Source: Fulvivirga ulvae (GTDB taxonomy: Bacteria > Bacteroidota > Bacteroidia > Cytophagales > Cyclobacteriaceae). Taken from it: a stretch of 64,000 bases of DNA. A program made the position numbers and the translations under genes. This document shows, in pieces, positions 20,801-28,030 of the stretch (within the stretch, counting starts at the first letter, position 1; the number at the start of each line of letters is the position of its first letter). The stretch covers positions 1,761,501 through 1,825,500 of the forward strand of contig NZ_CP089981.1 in the NCBI RefSeq assembly GCF_021389975.1, in the 5' to 3' direction. A model generated the notes under the pieces. It made no database searches and had not been told where the DNA came from. It saw nothing but the letters and a program-made list of their open reading frames with translations.

Positions 20801-20937
20801 TCTTTATCATCAAGCTCTTTTATACCACTAACTCCGGATTTTAGATTTTCCCAAAATGTGGCAATATTATCCGACCCTGGAAACCTCCCGCTTATACCTA
20901 CTATTGCGATTTCCAGGCCTGTATATTTTTCACTCAT
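8833..20937 (-). CDS. Hybrid PKS-NRPS (KS-AT-KR-ACP-C-A-T-E-C-A-T), 4034 aa
   Basis: The KS (1-430) has a complete triad: Cys180 in TACSSS, His316 in THGTAT and His354 in NIGHLD. The AT (525-845) has Ser618 in GHSIGE and KAFHS near 720, a pattern usual for malonyl-CoA. The KR (about 900-1390) has an intact nucleotide motif (GGFGGMG near 1158) and a YN pair near 1318; there is no DH, so a beta-hydroxyl should remain. Then follow ACP (Ser near 1466), C (HHIVVDG near 1647), A (YTSGSTG near 2103), T (near 2473), E (HHLLIDGVSWRIL near 2658, ENHGR), C (HHHIIMDG near 3123), A (near 3591) and T (LGGHS near 3980). The first A pocket reads DVWSIGSVCK, which I cannot assign; the E domain makes that residue D. 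The second reads DVWHISYIDK, close to Ser (DVWHLSLIDK). No release domain is present, so the chain passes on. The gap to the upstream NRPS is 2 bases. Confidence 0.96.
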   Translation of the reverse strand: MSEKYTGLEIAIVGISGRFPGSDNIATFWENLKSGVSGIKELDDKDLLQEGESREEIARPDYVKANAYLENKDSFDAAFFGYLPDEAELMDPQIRAFHECSWEAMEDCGYGNIGRMNKKVGVFSTGSVNTPWILNAEVKNREGLIDGFTSSHLRDITFLSSRIAYNLNLKGPAVFIQTACSSSLVAVHEACSSLLLGECDMALAGGVNIKHYSHKGYRYQKGMIHSADGKCRPFDKDANGTVGGEGVGVVVLKKLKQAIEDNDNIHAIIKGSAINNDGDNKVGFTAPSVKGQADAILRAQRLARVDAQSISYIETHGTATELGDPVEVQALSYAFGARKNNPLILGALKSNIGHLDSAAGVAGLIKTILCIKNRQLPPTLNFKESNPLIDMESAGFYVNDTLQDWKPSAGVLRAGVSSFGIGGTNAHIVLEEAPVVGASPAGRRPYYLLSVSAETEHSLQSNCDRLADKLKITPGINLADVSYTLLTGRKAMKLRKTLVVERVDEAVKQLQDVETFNIAGDTLRQTVFMFSGQGAQYFSMCKGLYSSEPLFRHTLDSCLKVAESIAGLNFANILFSDDSEGKIHQTQYTQPILFSVEYALAKLIMSWGIKPDYMIGHSIGEYVAACVSGVFDLEDAIRLVVKRGHLMSQCADGGMLSVEGVQEELLKQEMSAFPGIEIAVINTTNSFVLAGGTKEIDAINQHFIALGFETKRVKTSKAFHSSLMDEVLDIFESEFSNVNFGLPSIPFVSNVSGDLITPEMSNDPKYWSSHLRSTVQFEKGLWTLGQMRESIFIEVGPGRTLTNYAEAIFAREEQHKTINLVKHRKQEVNDQKYLLERIGKFWEYGVSVDWEMLFGEEGKRRRLALPTYAFEKNIFTTNFNLERLLSNGFAGLAAEETNDTTEYLYRTNWKQARNMEFSKPGDIRQKFNYLVFCGEETYSELIINQLREQGHRVVAVSYGDAFEKRAAESYTINYSDADMLSILWKSVQETYGPPHHILYHTSLKGKAPIVEYEGIRRELSMGYVGLAMIVKSLAHSTIREEVKLTIFTNHIARVVPGESVDPLKAMLLSVAKIAPSELPNLLVEVVDLPYPFSSKEEALLYRDQLIKQLQAEDFGSSPLTAYRWMQQWKPFLESIPSSEVSAGETPICEGGAYLVIGGFGGMGLSVSRSLAINHQANLILTHRSPFPEREQWDQVLASSDDDDLKTKIKELQEMESFGAKVKLYQLDVSDEEAVKQFCGWLMEDYSDLDGLIWAAGEVDHGGIIRNRDMEDMILPLQSKVHGLLLFEQYLDISKINLVVLFSSIGNVLYHIKFGQVAYNASNEFVEHYAPYLREKYGIKALAINWCDWFDVGMSYKVNSKTLDTTNSEDINAQIVHGISPQEGVAVFYHCITQPYSAFTIYKGDISKALENSRKQYLKTRATASGEEIRPLSTEKDPIEALTEVYEAFFGKQVSAKDDFFELGGDSLKAMSLVARINKQLGVLLSISDIYKNPTVKELAESLKTLSSPDNRTGLIEKSEEKLLYHTSSEQLRLYFLQSFNPQSIAYNETFILRATESVDIDKFQSALNELVKHQESLRTQFSNVEGVIYQEIIDSWDIPIETLEFQGDLQIAVEKFVKPFDLSEAPLLRAGVINTGEVQYVLLDTHHIVVDGASKEILFNELITLYKGSQVADSDLAYKDYAEWQHSKQYKERLEKQKVFWLDKFSEGIIPMELPTDFDRNSTIGDEGALLTFEIPKTDTFYKTIAGAGSCFNLLMACYTLLLGRLSNQKDIVIGTPITGRPDTELEKVIGMFVRTLAIRNQIDAGGSFNDYLRKITENTLACIENQDYPLEDLIDTLQLERDPGRNNPLFDCILVYRDGREGQVDTSPEEIFINEQSAHIVSRFNLTLSVLERKDSLSCNFIYAPELFKEDTISRFAIYFKNIFKAVTQYNEITISDIPILSEAERNQLLYTWNDSKIDLPLDKTLPVLFKKQVIRVPDKAAVVTRNAELSYGELDELSNQLALFLKYEYNIGVEDMLGVMIERDEWLIAALLAILKLGATYIPIDPDFPEERILYIKQDSACRLVIDQDVLEVFKTRGRKMSGDFDVPVFPSSTLAYIIYTSGSTGQPKGVMIEHRSIINTVCSQIADGVIKETDQSLQFANQSFDVSMWDIFNTLLSGATLHIVSDAEKKDVASFTNFLQEHKITIASLPPAYVKMLDLSEIQSLKTLITGGEEAPYEQAVEFSKRGRYYNSYGPTEASVCASMYTGEIPRIVPIGKPVGNMKLYVLSEDLSLQPTGVVGELCISGPGLSRGYLNKKEITASSFVPNPFESGERLYRTGDLAIRLSDGNIIFKGRKDTQVKVRGYRIELEEIENILQQTGVQQVVVEVVNKNLAAFYTSGSEQDMATALQNAALEKLPAYMVPDTYVRLERIPITVNGKIDRAKLKTHKIEQQIPFEEAVTTEELLLESVWTEVLQKQKIGIRDNFFMIGGDSIKSIQISSKLRQQGYNVGIKDIFIHQTIAELARHITYGESLGEQGDIVGEIPLSPIQTWFFSSEYVNKEHFNQSVMLGFPQGTKADMLDKLFQVLIARHDILKVQFDVEGQLPKQYIASDADTPKIQEHDLRAKDEPHKKIREIIQQTQSSLHFGKGLLFRAVLFHLNTECQLFFTAHHLLIDGVSWRILFNDLETLIHQYEAGTELNLPPKTASYQAWVHRLQEYMGKSTYRDGISYWKKFEQDHADADQNFGYTSGKKLFGDRMTVTRKMDVSSTEVLLTEANKPFNTRINDLLLTALKLAIQEIFNIDSLTVDLENHGRSPVIDCNVQDTIGWFTTFYPVVLEGKEETLAESIQKTKESLRAVPNEGIDYLLGKYIEGSLRQTGVSRISFNYLGQFDTVSQTNHFQILPQTDSFDTDAHSRRFYDLDISAIVVDGCLELSLISDPSSLGEDAAVDFLCSFCNWLESISSYCTERKARTLSPSDLVYQTLDQATLRKLEADFELEDVYPLTPLQKGMHFHWVMEPELNSYFQQTTCRLQGGLDMTILEESFALVMKRHPVLRSIFLEDVASDPVQVVLANGEIPVTYYDLRDICATGDKTALLDEYRRKDARNKFRLDNGALFRISVFHTGESEYHILWSHHHIIMDGWCMGLIVNEFLDIYKALIHGHEPGIPEISAYDSYLRWLSRRDTTKSLHFWSDYLSGLGSNTEVPGKVENPVSQQERPYQKQNINFTLDKKKTAQLRQVCGQTGVTESNFIQTLWGISLGLMQNTNDLVFGSVVSGRPSEVPGVEQMVGLFINTVPVRVFYDESDTFSDVIHRNQQFFIQSTDHHYVQLADIQTQVGNGFQLDHLVVFENYPFQTSVHSDDQTGFELKDPAVFEETNYDFALTVLPADELEFKFTYDPSKFRKESLEALRDHFLRILMLSMDRPSQKISEVNLLDEAELQHVLELSRGVEVRYDLDKSIIGRFEEQVAHIPNAVALRFEGEELTYKALNEQANVLANILLATVGKGAKVPVCIDRSFELIISILAILKSGGVYVPLDETFPDSRIDIILQEIDASVALVSKQNQERFAKLGNLTVIDPLRNNADSKCDKNPGLEVDADAVAYIIYTSGSTGKPKGVMNTHRGMMNRLLWMQDDLNIQNGNVFLQKTPVVFDVSVWELFLPLITGSTMSIARPQGHKDQEYLYELIKNDGVNVIHFVPSMLSVFLSGITEEQAGHFTTLQEVICSGEALKSSTLSQFKALFPHINLRNYYGPTEASIDVTAINLRDYEDKIVSIGKPVPNTDIYIVDIYDRLLPQGSIGELCIGGVQVAEGYLNKPQLTTERFVKNRFGRHGKLYKTGDLARWLPNGNLEYLGRIDDQVKLRGYRIELGEISNILDNHESIRESVVLLRQRGQEQYLVAYYVSDQTFEITLLKSHLKSFLPEYMIPEFYVHMEALPLTRNGKLNKAELPEFNILAKDYVSPEDEIEDRLVALWSSLLELPKESISVTTDFFELGGHSIKLMTLRSSLKREFGVEIPLKYLFKELTVRNLRSYLSAFQNVANSETKEVISI

Positions 20938-20939
20938 AA

Positions 20940-23900
20940 TTATAGTCTGCTTAAAAGGTCCATGGTTTCAGTGATCTGATCGAGATCATTACTATCAGAG
21001 GTACTTTGTTCTTTTTTACCCTCACTCAAAAATTTGGAAAGCAGTGAAATAACCGGGTATGTAAATGCATCCGCCACAGTAATTTTCACATTCATTTGTA
21101 AAGCTATCTGATCAACCATTTTTACCAGTTTCATAGAGTCGCCACCTAAGTCAAAGAAATTGGTATGGATGCCTATACGAGATGTATGCAATCCCAACAC
21201 ATTCGCCCAAATGTCCACAAGCATTTGCTCTATTTCATTTTTAGCGAGGGATCTCTCATCAACTTCTTCAAAGTCAGGCGCCGGAAGAGCTTGCTTATCA
21301 ATTTTACCATTTGGCGTAAGTGGAAGCTCTTCAATGCGAACGAAATAAGAAGGAACCATATATTCAGCCATTTGCTGCGAAAGGAAATGCCGTATTTCAA
21401 CAACATTGATCTTTTCTCCAGATACGTAATAGCCCACCAGGAATTTTTCTTCCTCATCTTCTTTCATTACTACCACTGCCTCAGAGATAGTCTTATACCC
21501 TTTTATTCGGCTTTCGATCTCTCCCAACTCAATACGGAAGCCCCTCAGTTGCACCTGAAAATCTACACGTCCGCGATACTCTATCTCACCATTGAGAAGC
21601 AGTCGTGCAAGGTCACCCGTTTTATATAGTTTCTGCTCCGGCACGAAGGGGTTATCTACAAACCGTTGCCTGGTGAGACCTTCTTTACCAAGATAACCTT
21701 TCGTTACACCTGCTCCTCCCACATACATTTCTCCCACCACTCCATGTGGTTGTGGCTTCATATTCTCATCCAGAATATACACTGACAGTGTAGGTATAGG
21801 GTGGCCGATATTGCTTATATTGTTTTCTATTTCGTAGCTACCTATCTCTTTATAAGTTACATGTACGGTAGTCTCTGTAATGCCAAACATATTGATCAAT
21901 CGTACATCCGGGTATTTTGCTTTCCAACCCGAAAGTTTTCCTGGGCTAAGGGCTTCTCCTCCGAAAATCACATATCGCAGCGCCAGATCAGCAGATGGTG
22001 ATTCCAGTTCTCTGATAACAATATTGTAAAAAGCACTTGGGGTTTGATTAAGTACCGTTACCCTTTCGGTCTTTAGCAGTTTCAGATATAATCGTGGGTC
22101 ACGAGCTATCATCTTAGGAATAATTACAACACTACCTCCAAAAAACAGCGCTCCGAAGATCTCCCAGATACTGAAGTCAAAACAGGGACTATGAAACATA
22201 GTCCAGATATCATCCTGATTAAAATCAAATTGGAATTCACTGTTTTGAAAAAGCCTTACTACATTGCTGTGGCTGACCATCACTCCTTTAGGGTTTCCGG
22301 TAGTTCCCGAGGTATAAATAATATAACATATAGACTGGGGATCCAAAAATTCCAAAGGTCTATATGTCCCTTTCGATTCAAATATCTCAACAGGAGTGCA
22401 TATCTCTATGGGCAGGTTACTAAAGGCATTAGTTTGATCTGTTATTACCCATTTTGCGTTGCTGTCTTTCAACATATATAAGGTCCGGGATTCAGGGTAA
22501 TCTATATCGAGTGGTAAATAAACTCCTCCGGCTTTCAATATGCCAAGCATGGCAACAATGTAATCAAGCGACCTATCCAGGTATACCCCAACAATCTCCC
22601 CGGCAGTGATCCCTTTTGATTGTAAATATGTCGCTACCTGCTCCGACCTGGATTGCAGCTCCCTGTATGACATACGTTTCCCTTCTAATACCAGTGCTGT
22701 GTTTTCAGGAGTTTTTTCGATTTGCTTTTCCAGAAGATCTATTACGTTATCACCTTCCGGCCATTGGCAATTCTCGTGATTCAAATGCTGTAACAACCCT
22801 GTTTCCTCGGCTTGTGTAGCCAGAGACCATGAATTAACGGGGAGTTCCGGGGTTTCCATAATAGCATAAACAATCCGACTGAAATGGGTCAAAAGGTTGT
22901 CGATCAATTGCGTCGGGTATGCGTCTGAATTGAAATTGGCATGAAATCGCAGCTGTTCTCCCGGGTTTATTACCAGCACAAGGTCATAGTGTGTTTGTTC
23001 AAATACGTGAACATCCTGAACACTAGTCATCCCTAAAGAAGACCCTATAAAAGTATCAGACAATGGGTAGTTTTCAAATACCAGAATATGATCAAAAAGT
23101 GCTCTACCCAGCATGGTTTGGGATTGCACCTCTGAAAGTGACAGATACTGCACATCCGTCATTTCAATTTGCTCTTCCTCCAATCTGCGTACTACGGATT
23201 TAAAAGTATCTCCGGCGAATTTACTGTAGCGTATCGGCAATGTATTTATAAAGAGGCCGATCATGCTTTCAATGTCCTGTATATCCTCCGGTCTTCCGGA
23301 TACTACCGAACCGAAAACTACATCGTCAAGCCCTGTATATTTCTGCAACAATAATCCCCAGGCCGCCTGAATTATTCTGAAAGGAGTAGTGTTGAGCTGC
23401 CTCGCAAATACATTCAGTTGATTTGACCGATCCTTATCAAATGTTCTTGATATGTGAGAGTACGCTGTATTATTCCCTCTTTTTACCTTATACCCTATCA
23501 AAGATGTGGCTTGAGACACTCCACTGAGGTAGGTTTTCCAACGTGCCCGTGCAGCTTCCCGATTCTGATTTTGGAGCCACTCTATATATTCAGCATATTG
23601 TTTTACCGGCCTCAGTTCATATTTTTTTTCTGCTATCAGCGTCTCATAAATGTTCTTAAAGTCATTCCATAAAAGCCCCATACACCACCCATCCATAAGA
23701 ATATGATGGTAATTCCAAATCAGGTGATAGCGAGCGGTAGCAGTTTTGTATAATTGTACCCTAAAAGTGTCTCCTGCTTCCAGATTAAAAGGGCGTTGTC
23801 TTTGCTCTTGTCGGCTTGCTTCCAGCAATGCGTCTTCTCCAACCCCGTCAACCTCATTTGTTACGTCCTTAAATTCAAAGGTCAATGGTTTTGATTTTAG

Positions 23901-26900
23901 TAATACCTGTAAAGGTTGGTCATAGCCTTCACGAATAAAGAGGGTGCGTAAAATGCCATGTTGTTGCAGAAGTAACTCCAGGCTCTCTTGTACTGCAAAC
24001 ACCTGTAATTCCCCTTCCAACATCATTGTCTTTTGCTCAAAGTATATGGCAGAGTTTGGGTTCAAAAGTGTTTCGAAAAGGATACCCTGTTGCATTCCTG
24101 AGAGCGGGTATATGTCCTCTATGTCATGTTCATTCTCGAGGCTTTCTATTTGATTTTGGTTCAGAAATGCATAGCTGAGGTCTGACGAGGTCAATTCCTT
24201 TTCCATATAATCACAGCAATAATCTGTAACCTCCTGCAAAGAAACCTGGAGAAGGCTGGCAAATTCTACAATTTGTGGTGTGCTTATCTGTTCTATACTA
24301 TGGGTTAAGGTCACTTTCAATTGCCCATTGATAACCATAGCCCAAATATCAATAGCAACCTCTCTGTAGTGCTCCGGAGACTGTTCACGACCATTATCTA
24401 TGTCTGCTATTTCAAAAATACCATAGGAATCAACAGGGTCAAATTGCCCCAGATAGTTGAATTTCATCCTTGGAACAATTGCAGGCTTTTTAAATGATGG
24501 ATCCAAAAACACTCCCGGAAGATAATCAAACCCTTTATTGGGAACCGAACGCAATTGCTCCTTGAGAGACTTTATCTGTGTACCCGGGCTACCTTCGGGA
24601 ACTGAAAGGCATACTGGAAAAATACTGGTAAACCATCCCAGGGTACGACTTATGTCCGTCTGCTCGGCTATTGCTTCTCTTCCATGCCCCTCAAGCATAG
24701 TGTAGAGTTGATTTAAGCCATACTTTTTTTGAACCGTCCATGCAAGGGCCGTAAGCAGCAGGTCGTTGATCTGGGTGCCAAAGGCTTCATGTGCTTCTTT
24801 CAACAATCGAGAGGTATATGTAGCATCTATGTAGAAGCTAATCTCCTTTTGATCCGCAACTTTATTATTACCATCATCATTATCAAGGGGAATATTGGTG
24901 AATTCCTGCTGCGCAAATGAGGCCCAGTATTCGCGTGTTTTTTTATACTGGTCAGTCTCCAGATATTTTTTAAGACCTTCGCTCCATAGTTTTAACGATT
25001 GGGATTTTTCCGGTAAAGCAAGCTTTTCCCCTCTTTGATGTTGCCGCAGCAATGTTGACAGGTCTTCCAGCAAAATCCGCCAACTCACCCCGTCAGTAAT
25101 CAGGTGATGCATAATTATAAGCACACGACTGCTACGCTGGTAATGGAAAAGCCCTATTTTACAAACCGGGCCTTCTGCAATATCAAGACTTCTCTGAAGT
25201 TCATCTAAAAGGGTTTGAGATACCACATTGGAATCCAAAGTAAACTCTTCAATTTTTACATGCGCTGTATTATTTGTATATCCGGGGGCAAAAGAGTTTC
25301 CCTCCGCCCTGAAGCGTATGCGGAAGGCATCGTGGTGCCCGACTAGTTCGGAAACAACTGTATCCAGAACTTCTTTTGATAATCCTTCTTTAAAGTATAG
25401 TGATACTGATTGATTATAATGTGATAGCTCTACTTGCTGAAGGTTAAAGAAGGATTCCTGAACGGGTAGAAGAGAAAATTCACCCTGAATATCCTGCAAT
25501 ACTACCTCAGCGATGTCCGCTTGTATCTTCGTCGCCATCCCTTCAAGGGTAGGAAACTTCATGATCGTTTTTACGGGAAGCTTATATCCAAGCCTTTTCA
25601 ATCTGGAGCTTACCTGAATTAATAGTATTGAGTCTGCTCCTTTATAAAATACGTTGTCATTTGAATTTAAATCTTCGATACCCAGCACTTCACACCAAAC
25701 ATTTTTAAGCTCACTCAATACTGACTGATCTACTGCTTTTATCTCTGGGGAAAATGCCAATGAAGATCCCAGGTTACCACCATTTCCCCTTACAACAGTA
25801 TTCAAACCTGTTTCCATGTAGTCCAGCCTGGCCAGTATTTCCGGGGTTTGCTCAGGGCTGGCACACATTTCGGTAATTATCTCCAAATATGCATCTGCCA
25901 GCTGTTGTAATTGCTGTTTGGTGAAAAAGGTAGCATTCCCAATAAATTCAAGTGCGACATGCTCACGCATAAAAACATTTACTACCAGCGGCAATTCCGT
26001 GGTTTCATAAACCTCTCTTAGGCGAACCTCACAATTTTCTCCTACCATGAGATCATGAAGTGGATAATTTTGAATAATAAGCAAACTATCGAAAAGAGAA
26101 TCTCCCGGTTGCAAATCCAGCATTTTCCGTATTTCCAAATAAGAACTCTGACTAAAATCAGTCAGCTCCGCCAACTGCTTATCCACTCTTCTAATTTGCT
26201 GTTCAAAACTTTCCGTTACTTGGTGGTTGTGGCGGAATGGAAGCGTATTTACAAAATTTCCTATTACCTGATCAGCACCGGAAATGTTCAGGTCACGGGA
26301 AGATACAACCGTTCCAAACAACACATCTGTATCACCTGAAAGACGATGCATCAGGTTGATATAACCGGCATAAAAAACAGATGACGGAACAAGTCCATAG
26401 ATACTGGCGTAGCGCTGCACATCCAGTCCTTCTTTAGAGACTGTAAGTCGTATGTATTCAGGCGTTGGCGTTACATTATAATTATTATTGTTTTGCCATA
26501 TATTTTTAGGCTTATAATCTTCGAGGATACGTTTCCAATAAGCTTGCTCCATAACCAGGTTTTTCTTACCCTGAAGCCCTTTCAAGATTGTCCGTAATTG
26601 TATGGGGGTATTAAAAGCAGGCGTTGATACCGTTAATAATTCATAATAGGTATCAAATAATGCTTTTACAAGTACTCCTGTACTCCAACCATCATATAGT
26701 ATATGGTGGTGAATAATATTTAGTATGTAATGATCTGCTTCACTTTTTAGTATTCTGATCTTAAAAGGAGTAACTGATAAATCGAATCTTTTTGACAGCT
26801 CGTCGGTACAGAAGGCCCTTATCATTTCTTCTTTTCCTTGCTCATCAAGGTGACATATATCCGTTATTGAAAATTCAAGAGGGCACTCCTTGAGAATAAT

Positions 26901-27143
26901 CTGAACCGGGTTTTTAACAGCTTCCCATCTAAATACCGACCTGAGAGCCTCTTGGTTTTGCTGTACTCTCCTACAGGCATTCTCGAAAATTTTCGGATTA
27001 AATTCTCCCAAAATGTCCAGAGATAGCTGAATATTATATATAGATAGATCATCCTTTTCCAGGTATTGAAATAGAATACCCTTTTGTGTCATATTCAATT
27101 CAACAATATCCTGAACATTACTTCTCTTAATCTTTTCCGGCAT
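20940..27143 (-). CDS. NRPS with an A-less module (C-T-E-C-A[Thr]-T), 2067 aa
   Basis: The first C domain (HHHILYDG near residue 145) is followed directly by a carrier domain (KGADSILL, Ser505) with no adenylation domain between them. An E domain comes next (HHLITDGVSWRIL near 680, EGHGR), then a second C domain (HHILMDGWCMG near 1147), an A domain (YTSGTTG near 1611) and a T domain (LGGDS near 2001). The A pocket code reads DFWNIGMVHK, identical to the textbook Thr code. Both C domains have features of the type that accepts a D-configured donor (MTQKGILF, YPLSGMQQGILF), which suits their position after E domains. The first carrier must be loaded in trans or skipped. The upstream hydroxylase gene is 68 bases away. 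The product of this protein should pass to the KS of the next gene. Confidence 0.95.
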   Translation of the reverse strand: MPEKIKRSNVQDIVELNMTQKGILFQYLEKDDLSIYNIQLSLDILGEFNPKIFENACRRVQQNQEALRSVFRWEAVKNPVQIILKECPLEFSITDICHLDEQGKEEMIRAFCTDELSKRFDLSVTPFKIRILKSEADHYILNIIHHHILYDGWSTGVLVKALFDTYYELLTVSTPAFNTPIQLRTILKGLQGKKNLVMEQAYWKRILEDYKPKNIWQNNNNYNVTPTPEYIRLTVSKEGLDVQRYASIYGLVPSSVFYAGYINLMHRLSGDTDVLFGTVVSSRDLNISGADQVIGNFVNTLPFRHNHQVTESFEQQIRRVDKQLAELTDFSQSSYLEIRKMLDLQPGDSLFDSLLIIQNYPLHDLMVGENCEVRLREVYETTELPLVVNVFMREHVALEFIGNATFFTKQQLQQLADAYLEIITEMCASPEQTPEILARLDYMETGLNTVVRGNGGNLGSSLAFSPEIKAVDQSVLSELKNVWCEVLGIEDLNSNDNVFYKGADSILLIQVSSRLKRLGYKLPVKTIMKFPTLEGMATKIQADIAEVVLQDIQGEFSLLPVQESFFNLQQVELSHYNQSVSLYFKEGLSKEVLDTVVSELVGHHDAFRIRFRAEGNSFAPGYTNNTAHVKIEEFTLDSNVVSQTLLDELQRSLDIAEGPVCKIGLFHYQRSSRVLIIMHHLITDGVSWRILLEDLSTLLRQHQRGEKLALPEKSQSLKLWSEGLKKYLETDQYKKTREYWASFAQQEFTNIPLDNDDGNNKVADQKEISFYIDATYTSRLLKEAHEAFGTQINDLLLTALAWTVQKKYGLNQLYTMLEGHGREAIAEQTDISRTLGWFTSIFPVCLSVPEGSPGTQIKSLKEQLRSVPNKGFDYLPGVFLDPSFKKPAIVPRMKFNYLGQFDPVDSYGIFEIADIDNGREQSPEHYREVAIDIWAMVINGQLKVTLTHSIEQISTPQIVEFASLLQVSLQEVTDYCCDYMEKELTSSDLSYAFLNQNQIESLENEHDIEDIYPLSGMQQGILFETLLNPNSAIYFEQKTMMLEGELQVFAVQESLELLLQQHGILRTLFIREGYDQPLQVLLKSKPLTFEFKDVTNEVDGVGEDALLEASRQEQRQRPFNLEAGDTFRVQLYKTATARYHLIWNYHHILMDGWCMGLLWNDFKNIYETLIAEKKYELRPVKQYAEYIEWLQNQNREAARARWKTYLSGVSQATSLIGYKVKRGNNTAYSHISRTFDKDRSNQLNVFARQLNTTPFRIIQAAWGLLLQKYTGLDDVVFGSVVSGRPEDIQDIESMIGLFINTLPIRYSKFAGDTFKSVVRRLEEEQIEMTDVQYLSLSEVQSQTMLGRALFDHILVFENYPLSDTFIGSSLGMTSVQDVHVFEQTHYDLVLVINPGEQLRFHANFNSDAYPTQLIDNLLTHFSRIVYAIMETPELPVNSWSLATQAEETGLLQHLNHENCQWPEGDNVIDLLEKQIEKTPENTALVLEGKRMSYRELQSRSEQVATYLQSKGITAGEIVGVYLDRSLDYIVAMLGILKAGGVYLPLDIDYPESRTLYMLKDSNAKWVITDQTNAFSNLPIEICTPVEIFESKGTYRPLEFLDPQSICYIIYTSGTTGNPKGVMVSHSNVVRLFQNSEFQFDFNQDDIWTMFHSPCFDFSIWEIFGALFFGGSVVIIPKMIARDPRLYLKLLKTERVTVLNQTPSAFYNIVIRELESPSADLALRYVIFGGEALSPGKLSGWKAKYPDVRLINMFGITETTVHVTYKEIGSYEIENNISNIGHPIPTLSVYILDENMKPQPHGVVGEMYVGGAGVTKGYLGKEGLTRQRFVDNPFVPEQKLYKTGDLARLLLNGEIEYRGRVDFQVQLRGFRIELGEIESRIKGYKTISEAVVVMKEDEEEKFLVGYYVSGEKINVVEIRHFLSQQMAEYMVPSYFVRIEELPLTPNGKIDKQALPAPDFEEVDERSLAKNEIEQMLVDIWANVLGLHTSRIGIHTNFFDLGGDSMKLVKMVDQIALQMNVKITVADAFTYPVISLLSKFLSEGKKEQSTSDSNDLDQITETMDLLSRL

Positions 27144-27211
27144 ATTGATCAGTATAATTCTTTAAGATTTAAGCAGATTATCAATCGCATAGCATTAATA
27201 AATCAGGATAT

Positions 27212-28030
27212 TCAGATCTGTTCTACTTTGTTGTCAGCCCTCTTTAAGTTCTCGATATAAGAGACTACATCCTCCAGGCAATCGGTGGTGTACAGTTGCT
27301 CCTGAAAATCTGAAAAATTAAACAAGGCATCACATGAAAGACTATTCAGATTATATACACTGGCTTTGCCCTCCTTAATATTTCTTATTTCTAGCGGAGA
27401 CCCTGCCAAAGCTGCACCATAACAGATATAAGGGCTCTTACTTCCCAGCATCCCAAACTCTATTGTCCATAGAGCAATATTATTTATCTTATAAAACAGT
27501 GTAGGCTCCTTCTTTAAATTATCCTCCATTGCATCTAATTCCTCTTGTACCAGCTTTCGTTCGGCAGCTGTGTGCTTATGAAGCGATAAATATTCCAAAT
27601 CCATTGGCTCCATCTCTACATTGCTTACCAATGAGCTGATCTGTTTAAGAAATGCCACATATTCCGGATCATTAAGCATTGGGGCGTGTCCCATAATATC
27701 ATGGATCATATCAGGGAAATCAGCATAGCAAATCTGTTCCATTGGGCGGATATCCCGAATAACAGGAAGTACCTGGCGATTGAGGTTTTTAAAATACTCA
27801 TAACCGCTTAAGTATCCATCCACAATTCGAATTTCCCAACCTATATTGCTTAGCTTTTCAAAGAAATCTACAGGATCAAAACCATCACCAAAAAAGTAGT
27901 TAAACCCTTCCAGATAGCCAGGGTGAAACATACTCTGGTTTTCTTCAAAGTTTTTTCTCTGTTCGGCAATGAACAAGTTAAGCGTTTTTACTTTTTCATC
28001 GGTAAATTCCGGATAGGCATCAATATTCAT
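27212..28030 (-). CDS. Pterin-dependent aromatic amino acid hydroxylase (phenylalanine 4-monooxygenase family)
   Basis: 272 residues, the size of the catalytic domain in bacterial members. The iron ligands are visible: His110 and His115 in DMIHDIMGH, and Glu191 in LWTIEFG. Enzymes of this family use tetrahydrobiopterin and oxygen to hydroxylate Phe, Tyr or Trp; in natural product clusters they can make unusual aromatic residues such as meta-tyrosine. Housekeeping copies normally sit with tyrosine catabolism genes, whereas this one lies inside the NRPS operon, 68 bases before an NRPS whose first module lacks an A domain. Supplying a hydroxylated aromatic amino acid to the assembly line is therefore inferred. 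The position of hydroxylation cannot be read from the sequence. No pterin recycling gene is seen in the window. Confidence 0.9.
   Translation of the reverse strand: MNIDAYPEFTDEKVKTLNLFIAEQRKNFEENQSMFHPGYLEGFNYFFGDGFDPVDFFEKLSNIGWEIRIVDGYLSGYEYFKNLNRQVLPVIRDIRPMEQICYADFPDMIHDIMGHAPMLNDPEYVAFLKQISSLVSNVEMEPMDLEYLSLHKHTAAERKLVQEELDAMEDNLKKEPTLFYKINNIALWTIEFGMLGSKSPYICYGAALAGSPLEIRNIKEGKASVYNLNSLSCDALFNFSDFQEQLYTTDCLEDVVSYIENLKRADNKVEQI

Noticed and set aside
21165..21629. 154-codon and other plus-strand frames opposite the NRPS genes
   Set aside because: Antisense shadows of conserved A and T domains.
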